DNA of 58,968 nucleotides from Rhodospirillaceae bacterium (GTDB taxonomy: Bacteria > Pseudomonadota > Alphaproteobacteria > Rhodospirillales > Casp-alpha2). Shown piece after piece: positions 18,630 to 26,181 of the stretch. The position numbers and the translations under genes are program-made. The notes below the pieces were generated by a model. It ran no database searches, was not told the origin of the DNA, and saw only the letters and a list, made by a program, of their open reading frames with translations. How positions within the stretch are numbered: the stretch's first letter is position 1; every line of letters begins with the position of its first letter. The stretch lies in assembly GCA_002706405.1 (NCBI GenBank), contig PALN01000065.1:1-58968 (forward strand), given 5' to 3'.

Positions 18630-19244
18630 ATGTCCGATATCCAAACCGACCTTCAGGCCCCCCTTCAGACCCCGGCCCAGCCGAGCGAAGACAGCGGCCT
18701 GATCCTGCCCCGACGCAGCTTCCTGCGCGGGGCCGGCACCCTGACCCTGTCGGCCGCCGCCGTCGCCATGCTGGCCGGATGCGAAAGCGCCGCCGCCGGC
18801 ACCAGCGCCAGTGCGGCCGACATCTCGATCCTGAACACGGCCCTCGGCGCGGAGCTGGAAGCCATCGCTGCCTATCAGGTCGGGGCCGAAAGCGGGCTGC
18901 TGCAAAAGCCGGTGCTTGACCTTGCCGTGCAGTTCCAGGGCCATCACAAGGAACACGCCGATGTCCTGGCCAAGACCGTGCGTTCGCTCGGCGGAAAACC
19001 GGTCGATGCCAAGAAGGCCTATGACTTCCCGGTCGACAAGCTGAAGTCCCAGAACGACGTGCTGGGCTTTGCCGCCGGCCTGGAGAAGGGCGCGGTCAGC
19101 GCCTATCTGGGCGCCGTGCCCCTGTTCAAGAACCGCGACCTGGCCAAGGCGGCGGCGAGCATTCTCGGCGACGAGGCCATGCATTGGGCGGTGCTGCGTA
19201 ATGCCCTGGGCCAGAACCCCGTGCCCGTGGCCTTCGTATCCTAA
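18630..19244 (+). CDS. Tat-exported ferritin-like domain protein, possible lipoprotein
   Basis: A 204-residue protein. The twin-arginine signal RRSFLRG is at 28-34, followed by a hydrophobic segment and LAGC with Cys51, which looks like a lipobox. The mature part is a four-helix ferritin-like bundle (pfam13668 type): ELEAIAAYQVGAESGLL, LAVQFQGHHKEHADVL, ALEKGAVSAYLG-like and ILGDEAMHWAVLR. Glu and His residues suited to a di-iron site are present in each helix. It probably binds metal in the periplasm and may scavenge peroxide or store iron, but the role is inferred. AAAGGAG precedes ATG 18630. Its stop overlaps the next start (TAATG). Confidence 0.85.
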   Translation: MSDIQTDLQAPLQTPAQPSEDSGLILPRRSFLRGAGTLTLSAAAVAMLAGCESAAAGTSASAADISILNTALGAELEAIAAYQVGAESGLLQKPVLDLAVQFQGHHKEHADVLAKTVRSLGGKPVDAKKAYDFPVDKLKSQNDVLGFAAGLEKGAVSAYLGAVPLFKNRDLAKAAASILGDEAMHWAVLRNALGQNPVPVAFVS

Positions 19245-19708
19245 TGTCGATGCGACCCATTGCAGCCGATGCGATCGGTGGCGGCCCCCGAAAGGGGGCC
19301 GTCCATCGGGCCGGCGCCGCTCTGCGCCGGCTTTATGCGCTGCCGTTGGCGGCGGCCGTCATGGTCCTGGTGATCCCGGCTGAGGCCGCCGCCGCCCCGG
19401 ACCCGGCCCGCGGCCAGCAGATTTACGATCGCTGCCTTGCCTGTCATGCGGTCGAGAACAACCGCGTCGGGCCGCGCCATTGCGGGCTTGCGGGCCGGCA
19501 GGCGGGCGGATTACCCGGCTTCGACTATTCCGACGCCATGCGGGCCGCCGGGTTTACCTGGAACCGCCAGACCCTCGATCGGTTCCTCGCCGATCCATTA
19601 GGCGTCGTGCCCGGCACGACCATGACCTATGACGGGATCAAGGACGATCAGGAACGGCGGGATCTGGTCGCCTATCTGCTATCCTTGAAACCCTGCGCCC
19701 CCCGGTAG
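19244..19708 (+). CDS. Class I cytochrome c
   Basis: A 154-residue exported cytochrome. A signal peptide runs through the LAAAVMVLVIPAEAAA core to about residue 50. The heme-attachment motif CLACH is at 64-68 and Met127 in GTTMTYDG is the likely sixth ligand. The overall pattern (RGQQIYDRCLACH, GPRHCGLAGRQAG, FTWNRQTLDRFLADP) matches cytochrome c2/c550-like electron carriers. Cys80 is unusual for the family but occurs in relatives. Translation is coupled to the ferritin-like gene by TAATG overlap. Context suggests it supplies or removes electrons at the adjacent periplasmic metalloprotein under the ECF sigma factor. Confidence 0.93.
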   Translation: MSMRPIAADAIGGGPRKGAVHRAGAALRRLYALPLAAAVMVLVIPAEAAAAPDPARGQQIYDRCLACHAVENNRVGPRHCGLAGRQAGGLPGFDYSDAMRAAGFTWNRQTLDRFLADPLGVVPGTTMTYDGIKDDQERRDLVAYLLSLKPCAPR

Positions 19709-19902
19709 GCCGTCGCCGGGCGCATTCAGGCGTCTTTCCTGATACAAGTTGCCCCGGAATGGCCGCAAAACGGCCCTGATGCCGCACCCATTTCGGGGCA
19801 ATCAGGACCCAATACCCCGGGACGGCAGCGGCGCTTAGGCCTTGCAACACCCCCGGGCCGTCCACATCTTGGCCGCACGGGCCCGACCGGCAACGAAAAG
19901 TG

Positions 19903-20760
19903 ATGAAAATGACCGCACGCCTGCAGCGCCTGACCCCGGCGCATTGGACCGCCACGGCGGGGCTTGCCGCCGTCCTGATGGCGGCGGCCGGGATCGCCTT
20001 TGATTTCAAGGACCGGGACATTCGGCTCCAGGTCCGCAGCGAAACCCGATCCCTGGCCGCCCTGACCCATGATCCCCTGCATGCCGTGTCCCTGGACAAG
20101 GTGCGCAAGACGGGCGTGGTGCCGCCCGTGTTCGCCGCACGCATCACGACCGACCTGGACGCGCTCGACCTGGAAGCCAAGAAGCAGGCCTTCCTCAAGA
20201 TCGCCCTGCCCCTGGTCGCGCGGGAGAACGCCCGCATCCGCGCCGAACGCCGCATCGCCGCCGGCCCGGCCGGCGACGTCCCCGACGCCCTTTGGGAAAA
20301 ATACAACGTGAAGCCCGGCGACATGACGACGCTGCGCCGCCGGGTCGACGTTATCCCCGCCTCCATGGTGTTGGCGCAGGCGGCGCTGGAAAGCGGTTGG
20401 GGCACTTCGCGCTTCGCGCGCGACGCCAACAACCTGTTCGGCATCCGCACCTACAATCCGGACACCCCGGGGCTTGAGCCGGAAAAGGCCGACGGATTCA
20501 AAGTCGTGAAATACGCCGACCTGGGTGACGGCATGCGTCATTACATGCTGAACCTGAACACCCATCCGGCCTATCTGGATTTCCGCCGCGCGCGCAAACA
20601 AATGCGCGAACAGGGACGCGACCCGGATGCCCGCCACCTGGCGACGCGGCTGACCCAGTATTCGGAAATTCCCAAGACCTACGGCAATCTGATTCGTCAG
20701 ATCATCGACGCGGAACGGTTGGAAGATTTCGACGGCGTGCGCCTGATCGACGACGGCTGA
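19903..20760 (+). CDS. Bax-like glucosaminidase-domain protein
   Basis: A 285-residue protein with an N-terminal membrane anchor or signal (AGLAAVLMAAAGIAF) and a C-terminal mannosyl-glycoprotein endo-beta-N-acetylglucosaminidase domain as in E. coli Bax and FlgJ. The catalytic-region motif AALESGWGTSRFA carries the conserved Glu. NNLFGI, RHYMLNLNTHPAYLDFRR and LATRLTQYSE follow. It likely cleaves peptidoglycan glycan strands in the periplasm. Possible starts are GTG 19900, ATG 19903 and ATG 19909; none has a strong ribosome-binding site. The gene ends one base before the convergent sirtuin gene. Confidence 0.87.
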   Translation: MKMTARLQRLTPAHWTATAGLAAVLMAAAGIAFDFKDRDIRLQVRSETRSLAALTHDPLHAVSLDKVRKTGVVPPVFAARITTDLDALDLEAKKQAFLKIALPLVARENARIRAERRIAAGPAGDVPDALWEKYNVKPGDMTTLRRRVDVIPASMVLAQAALESGWGTSRFARDANNLFGIRTYNPDTPGLEPEKADGFKVVKYADLGDGMRHYMLNLNTHPAYLDFRRARKQMREQGRDPDARHLATRLTQYSEIPKTYGNLIRQIIDAERLEDFDGVRLIDDG

Positions 20761-20761
20761 C

Positions 20762-21517
20762 CTAATCCCCGTCCGCCGCCGCGAGGCCGCGGGTCAAGAG
20801 ACCCTCGACGAAAGCCGGCACGATGTCCGATGCGGGGCCGTAGCGGGCGTGCTCGAACAGGGTCGCGCCTTCGCTGGGTTCCAGGTTCAGTTCCACGGTG
20901 CGCGCCCGGCCCAGCCGGCGCACCTGCTGCACGAATCCCGCCGCCGGATAGACATTGCCCGAGGTGCCGATCGACATGAACAGGGCGCAGGCATCCAGCG
21001 CCATGCCGATGTCATCCAGGCCCAGGGGCATTTCCCCGAACCACACCACATGGGGGCGCAGGGTGCCAAGGGACCCGCACGCCGGACAGGCATCGTCCAA
21101 GGTGATGTCGTCCCGCCAGGGGTGCAGGCCGGTACAGGCCGTGCAGCGCGCCTTCAGCAACTCCCCATGCATGTGGATCAGGTTTTTCGAGCCGGCCCGC
21201 TCATGCAGATCGTCGATGTTCTGGGTCACGATCAGCACCTCGCCCGGCCAGTCGGCCTCCAGCCGCGCCAGGGCCAGATGGGCGGCGTTGGGATGCACGT
21301 CGTCGGCGACGGCCCCCCGGCGTCGGGCGTTGTAGAACCCCAGAACCCGTTCCGGATCGCGGGCATAGGCTTCGGGCGTGGCCACGTCTTCGATGCGGTA
21401 GCGGGCCCAGATGCCGTCCGCATCGCGGAAGGTCGCAAGCCCCGATTCCTTGGATATGCCCGCACCGGTCAGAATCACGATGGACGGCTGATCTTCCGTC
21501 GCCCCCGCATCAGCCAT
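20762..21517 (-). CDS. cobB: NAD-dependent protein deacylase, class III sirtuin
   Basis: A 251-residue Sir2-family enzyme. TGAGISKESGLATFR (17-31) binds NAD, QNIDDLH is at 99-105, and His117 in HMHGE is catalytic. Cys125/Cys128 and Cys144/Cys147 form the structural zinc site. Tyr62 and Arg65 (FYNARRR) match the Y-x-x-R acyl-carboxylate pocket, so desuccinylase or demalonylase activity is expected in addition to deacetylation. RPHVVWFGE and IGTSGNVYPA complete the fold. In bacteria such enzymes deacetylate acetyl-CoA synthetase; an acs gene lies about 21 kb away in this window, though nothing here links them directly. Confidence 0.95.
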   Translation of the reverse strand: MADAGATEDQPSIVILTGAGISKESGLATFRDADGIWARYRIEDVATPEAYARDPERVLGFYNARRRGAVADDVHPNAAHLALARLEADWPGEVLIVTQNIDDLHERAGSKNLIHMHGELLKARCTACTGLHPWRDDITLDDACPACGSLGTLRPHVVWFGEMPLGLDDIGMALDACALFMSIGTSGNVYPAAGFVQQVRRLGRARTVELNLEPSEGATLFEHARYGPASDIVPAFVEGLLTRGLAAADGD

Positions 21518-21596
21518 GGTTGTCGCCCTTCCCCGCCGCGCGCTAAGCTGCGCCGTCTGATTTCACCGCCGCACTATTAAGAGAGAGGGCCGCCCC

Positions 21597-22085
21597 TTGG
21601 TCAACGTTCTGTTCGTCTGCCTTGGCAACATCTGCCGCTCGCCCACGGCCGAGGGCGTATTCCGCGACCTGATTCGCCGCGAGGGCCTGGACACCGTCAT
21701 CAAGACCGATTCCGCCGGCACCAGCGACTGGCATATCGGCGAGCCGCCGGACCACCGGTCCCAGGAAGCCGCCAAGCGCCGGGGCGTCGACCTGTCGGAC
21801 CTGCGCTGCCGCCAAACCCGGGCCGAGGATTTCGAGGAATTCGACTACGTCCTTGCCATGGACCGACGCAACCATGCGGCCCTGTCCGTGCTGGCGCCCA
21901 AGGGACGGATCGACCGCCTGCACATGTTTCTGTCGTTCGCCCCTCAGCTTGGCCTGACGGAAGTGCCCGATCCCTATTACGGCGCCGGCGACGGATTCGA
22001 TCAGGTGCTGGACATGATCGAGACCGCGTCCGCGGGCCTGCTCGATCATATCCGCCGCGCTCACCTGGGCGACGGATCTGGCTAA
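21597..22085 (+). CDS. Low-molecular-weight protein tyrosine phosphatase
   Basis: A 162-residue phosphatase. The active-site loop CLGNICRS has nucleophile Cys8 and Arg14, and the general acid is Asp125 in VPDPYYGAGD. Length and motif order are standard for the LMW-PTP/arsenate reductase superfamily; the DPYY motif favours true phosphatase activity over arsenate reduction. The only workable start is TTG 21597, with AGAGAGGG upstream. No tyrosine kinase gene is adjacent, so it may be a housekeeping enzyme rather than part of an exopolysaccharide locus. It is followed after 68 bases by a HAD hydrolase on the same strand. Confidence 0.93.
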   Translation: MVNVLFVCLGNICRSPTAEGVFRDLIRREGLDTVIKTDSAGTSDWHIGEPPDHRSQEAAKRRGVDLSDLRCRQTRAEDFEEFDYVLAMDRRNHAALSVLAPKGRIDRLHMFLSFAPQLGLTEVPDPYYGAGDGFDQVLDMIETASAGLLDHIRRAHLGDGSG

Positions 22086-22153
22086 CCCGACCCTTTACAA
22101 GCGACACCCCCTGACCGTACATCTGCGGCCCCTTCCCTTCGGCGATTGATCCC

Positions 22154-22798
22154 ATGCTTTTGATATTCGACTGCGACGGCGTGCTGGTGGACAGCGAGAT
22201 GATCGCCTCCCGCGTCCTGGCGGCCCAGCTGTCGGCCCTCGGCTATGCCATCACCGCCAAGCAATGCCGCGAGCGGTTCACCGGCAAATGGATGACCGAT
22301 ATCGTGAACCTTGTGCGCGGCGAAGGAGTCGAGGTGCCCGACGACTTTATCGAGGCCCTGAAAGTCAAGGACCGCGAAGCGTTCGAGCGGGAACTGAAGC
22401 CCATGGCCGGCGTGCTGGAGATGGTCCGCGAACTGTCCCATGACCGCTGCGTCGCGTCGTCAGGCCCCATCGTGAAGATGGAAACGACGCTGGGCATTTC
22501 CGGCCTGCTGCCGTTCTTCACGCCGCACCTGTTTTCCGCCTCCATGGTCAAGCGCGGCAAGCCGGAACCGGACCTGTTTCTTCACGCCGCCAATGCCATG
22601 GGCCGCGCGCCCCGGGACTGTCTGGTGATCGAGGATTCCACCGCCGGCGTCACGGCGGCCCGGCGGGCCGGCATGCGGGTGCTGGGTTTTGCCGGCGCGT
22701 CCCACGCCCGCGAGGTTCCCGGCTATCCCAAGACCCTGATGGAAGCGGGCGCCGAAACCGTGTTCGACGACATGACGCGGCTGCCGGATCTTATTTAA
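22154..22798 (+). CDS. HAD-superfamily phosphatase, subfamily IA
   Basis: A 214-residue hydrolase. Motif I is FDCDGVLVDSE with nucleophile Asp6 and Asp8, motif II is VASSGP, motif III includes Lys in KRGKPEPDLFL, and motif IV is VIEDSTAGVTAA. The helical cap lies between residues about 15 and 80. Relatives include phosphoglycolate-, sugar- and pyrimidine-phosphate phosphatases, and the substrate is not predictable here. ATG 22154 fits the family start exactly. Its TAA stop (22796-22798) overlaps the stop of convergent thpR. Confidence 0.92.
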   Translation: MLLIFDCDGVLVDSEMIASRVLAAQLSALGYAITAKQCRERFTGKWMTDIVNLVRGEGVEVPDDFIEALKVKDREAFERELKPMAGVLEMVRELSHDRCVASSGPIVKMETTLGISGLLPFFTPHLFSASMVKRGKPEPDLFLHAANAMGRAPRDCLVIEDSTAGVTAARRAGMRVLGFAGASHAREVPGYPKTLMEAGAETVFDDMTRLPDLI

Positions 22799-23394
22799 AG
22801 GGCCTCGTCGGCGTAGGCTTCCGCCAGATCTTCGAAATCGCCGTAGTCCGTGTAATCGAACGCGCGCAGCGGATATTTGCAGATCGGCGTGTAATGCGCC
22901 CCCTCGCCGCCGAGCGTGCTTTCGAACAGCACGAAGCGGTCCACCGTGAAGGGCCGGGTGGTCAGCCCCGCGTGATCTTCCAGAAACCGCTGCGCGGCGA
23001 ATTCCGGCGTGCCCTTGAGGCGGGCCAGGGTCACATGGGGTTTGAACTTGCGCTGTTCCTCGGCGAAGCCGGCGCGGACCGCCGCACGCTCCACCTTGTC
23101 ATGCAGATGCACCAGGGCGCCCGAGGATTCGAGCCCCGCCCAGATCGCCCGAAGCCGTCCGCGCGAGGCGAAACTGCCGACCCCCTGCACGGCCAGGTCG
23201 AAGGCCGGCGCATCGATATCGGCCAGGGCGTCGTCCAGATCGGCCGCCTGGTGGCGGTCGACCTCGCCGATGAAGCGGAGCGTGATGTGGAAATTTTCCG
23301 AAGGGACCCAGCGCGCCCCGTTGATGCCGGCGCGCAACTGGCCAAGGGTGAGACGAAGGTCTTCGGGCAGGTCCAATCCGACGAAAAGGCGCAT
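22795..23394 (-). CDS. thpR: RNA 2',3'-cyclic phosphodiesterase (2H family)
   Basis: A 199-residue 2H phosphoesterase with the two catalytic H-x-T/S-x motifs: HITL at 36-39 and HVTL at 120-123. MRLFVGLDLPEDL at the start and RFVLFESTLGGEGAHYTPI at the end are typical of ThpR, the enzyme formerly called 2'-5' RNA ligase, which opens 2',3'-cyclic phosphates on RNA. ATG 23394 is preceded by AGGAGGCC; the frame stays open to 23541 but without family-like sequence. The 243 bases upstream to the FIST gene show nothing else of note. Confidence 0.95.
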   Translation of the reverse strand: MRLFVGLDLPEDLRLTLGQLRAGINGARWVPSENFHITLRFIGEVDRHQAADLDDALADIDAPAFDLAVQGVGSFASRGRLRAIWAGLESSGALVHLHDKVERAAVRAGFAEEQRKFKPHVTLARLKGTPEFAAQRFLEDHAGLTTRPFTVDRFVLFESTLGGEGAHYTPICKYPLRAFDYTDYGDFEDLAEAYADEAL

Positions 23395-23637
23395 GATGCG
23401 GCCTCCTGGGCTGTTGGCTTCCCGGAACAGACGACACCGTTCCCTTGCCTTCGCTTCTATGGCGTCAGCTCGGGGATGTCCAGATGCATGCAGCAAGATG
23501 CAGACCATGCCGCCCGGACGACGCCGCTTTCCAGGCGCCAAGGGTCGAAACCAATTGCGGCACCATCATGGCGCGGACGCGGGTCAGGAGGAAAAGCGGC
23601 GAGGAAATCGCACCGATTCGCCGGATCGGCACGCCCC

Positions 23638-24753
23638 CTAAAGGAACAGCGCCAACACGCCCGTATAGCCGTACAAGCGGGCATTGGAAATTTCGCCGTT
23701 GCCGTAGAACCCGACCAGAGGGATGTCGCCCAGGCGTTCGACGATCAAGGCCATTTCCTTGCCGGGCGCACCGAACATGCTGGGCCCCCGCGCGACGCAG
23801 GAAAAATACAACCCGCCCCGGGGCGGAGACGGCAGGCGCGCCTTCAGCCCGTTGACCATGTCGACCAGGTCCTGTTCGGCGGAGATCGGATCGCGGCGCA
23901 CGAACATGACGCGGTCGCCGGTCTCGACCGCGCCGCCGACGGCGACCCAGCCGCGCTCCACGTCGATGCCGACCAGCGAGCGCACCAGATAATCCCGGGT
24001 GTCGGATCCGGGGACCGGAAAGGCGGCATGAATGTATCCGGCGACCCGTTCCAAATTGCGCGCCAGAAGCTCGCCGATGTCGGCCTTCATGACGTCCAAC
24101 GCCCGTTTGCCGTCGATCGACATGATGATGTTGTCTTCGGCCTCGGTCACTTGGCGCGGCTCGCCCACGGGCGTACAGCCCTGGCTGAGCCCCGTGGCGA
24201 CCTGAACCTGCGGGCTGAACAGGGCGCCGGAAAGCCCGCCCTTGGCGACGGTGCCCGCGATCTGCGCGCCCCCCCGGCGCGCCGCCGTCAGGCCGCCGAC
24301 CAGGAACGACGACAGGCCGCTCGCCGTTTCCTCGAGAAGATCGGGCAGATGATGGTTGTAGGGATCACCGTGAACCACGGCGAAGGGGGCCGCCCCGCCG
24401 TCGATCCAGCCGCGCAGACCCGCCGGCATCTCGTCGAGCCCACCGCGCAGGACGGGAAACACGCGGAACGACTCCTCGGGAAAGGCGCCCAGCAGAACCG
24501 CCGCCGCCGGCTCGTCATGATATTCCTGGGCCCCGGCACAGATGCCGAGACCGACCGTGCCGATCCAATCTTCCACGCCCGAGGTCTGGCGCAGGAAGGT
24601 GAGGATCGAGGTCAGATCCTCGGCCAGGGCATCGGTGACGTAAAGAAACCCCAAATTGGCGCCGTCGGGAACGGGGTCGAGCTGACGCGCACAGTCGCGC
24701 GCGACCTCGGCCCAGTCCGATCCCCCCGCATGGGCGTGCTTGAATCCGGTCAT
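23638..24753 (-). CDS. FIST-domain signal-transduction protein
   Basis: A 371-residue protein with FIST_N (about 30-190) and FIST_C (about 200-350) halves: LGFLYVTDALAEDL, VGLGICAGAQEYHD, SGLSSFLVGGLTAA, VATGLSQGCTPVG, VKADIGELLARN-like, VMFVRRDPISAEQDL, and SCVARGPSMFG with GFYGNGEIS. FIST domains bind small ligands, perhaps amino acids, and are found in signalling proteins. This one has no attached kinase or chemoreceptor domain. Translation is coupled to the TesA-like esterase: its ATG (24751-24753) overlaps the esterase stop. The frequent pairing of stand-alone FIST with other enzymes is not explained. Confidence 0.9.
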   Translation of the reverse strand: MTGFKHAHAGGSDWAEVARDCARQLDPVPDGANLGFLYVTDALAEDLTSILTFLRQTSGVEDWIGTVGLGICAGAQEYHDEPAAAVLLGAFPEESFRVFPVLRGGLDEMPAGLRGWIDGGAAPFAVVHGDPYNHHLPDLLEETASGLSSFLVGGLTAARRGGAQIAGTVAKGGLSGALFSPQVQVATGLSQGCTPVGEPRQVTEAEDNIIMSIDGKRALDVMKADIGELLARNLERVAGYIHAAFPVPGSDTRDYLVRSLVGIDVERGWVAVGGAVETGDRVMFVRRDPISAEQDLVDMVNGLKARLPSPPRGGLYFSCVARGPSMFGAPGKEMALIVERLGDIPLVGFYGNGEISNARLYGYTGVLALFL

Positions 24754-25415
24754 GACGCCCCCGCTTTCGTCTTCGCCCGTGTCAGCAGGTCCAGGACATA
24801 GGGCAGGATGCGATCGACCACAGCCCGCACCCCTTCGGCATTGGGGTGAATGCCGTCATCCTGATTCAATTCCGGCTTGGTGGCGACCCCGGCCAGGAAG
24901 AACGGATAGAACAGCACGTCGTGCTTTTCCGCGAGCCGCGGATAGACGGCGTTGAAGTCGTCCGCATAGTCGCGGCCCAGGTTGGGCGGGGCCAGCATGC
25001 CGGTCAGCAGGACAGGCAAGCCGGCCTTGCGAACGGCGGCGATGATCGCGTCCAGATTGTCGAAAGTCGCCTTGGGGTCGAGGCCGCGCAGGCCGTCGTT
25101 GGCGCCCAGTTCGACGATCACCGCATCGGGCTTGTCGGCCAGCGCCCAGCCGATGCGGGCGCGCCCGCCGGCCGTGGTATCGCCGGATACGCCCGCGTTC
25201 AGAACCAAAACTTCCTGCCCCGCATTCCTCAGAGCCGCCTGCAATCGGGCCGTGAACCCGTCCGCCGCATTCAGCCCGTAGCCCGCGGTCAGGCTGTCGC
25301 CCAGCACGAGCAGACGCAGCGGCGGGGCCGCGCCCGCGACCGGGGAAAACCACAACAGCGCCAACAGAAAGGCAGCCGCCGCGTTGACATTCGCGGCCTT
25401 ACGCACATATCCCAT
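24750..25415 (-). CDS. TesA/arylesterase-like SGNH hydrolase, exported
   Basis: A 221-residue periplasmic esterase or lysophospholipase. A signal peptide runs from MGYVRKAANV to about AGA at 29. Block I is LVLGDSLTAGYGL with nucleophile Ser41, block II has AGVSGDTTAGG, block III GANDGLRGL, and block V DDGIHPN with catalytic Asp and His. ATG 25415 is preferred; ATG 25445 would add ten residues and overlap the divergent ABC gene start. The divergent arrangement with a YbbA/YbbP ABC transporter is a recurrent proteobacterial layout (tesA-ybbA-ybbP). Its stop overlaps the FIST start. Confidence 0.93.
   Translation of the reverse strand: MGYVRKAANVNAAAAFLLALLWFSPVAGAAPPLRLLVLGDSLTAGYGLNAADGFTARLQAALRNAGQEVLVLNAGVSGDTTAGGRARIGWALADKPDAVIVELGANDGLRGLDPKATFDNLDAIIAAVRKAGLPVLLTGMLAPPNLGRDYADDFNAVYPRLAEKHDVLFYPFFLAGVATKPELNQDDGIHPNAEGVRAVVDRILPYVLDLLTRAKTKAGAS
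25384..25412 (+). promoter_or_regulatory. Candidate sigma-70 promoter of the ABC transporter
   Basis: A perfect TTGACA at 25384-25389 is followed after 17 bases by ATATCC at 25407-25412. The predicted start near 25419 precedes the ATG at 25444. The site lies inside the 5' end of the divergent esterase gene, so transcription of the two genes may interfere. Confidence 0.5.
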
Positions 25416-25443
25416 GTTAGACAAACGGCGGCGGAACGATTGC

Positions 25444-26175
<732 letters not shown>

Positions 26176-26181
26176 TCGGCC

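Noticed and set aside
23395..23637. Small gene in the 243-base gap between thpR and FIST
   Set aside because: No frame with coding-like composition or ribosome-binding site; only the upstream extension of thpR's frame.
22894..24801. A 635-residue plus-strand frame across thpR and FIST
   Set aside because: Shadow of two real minus-strand genes with clear catalytic motifs.
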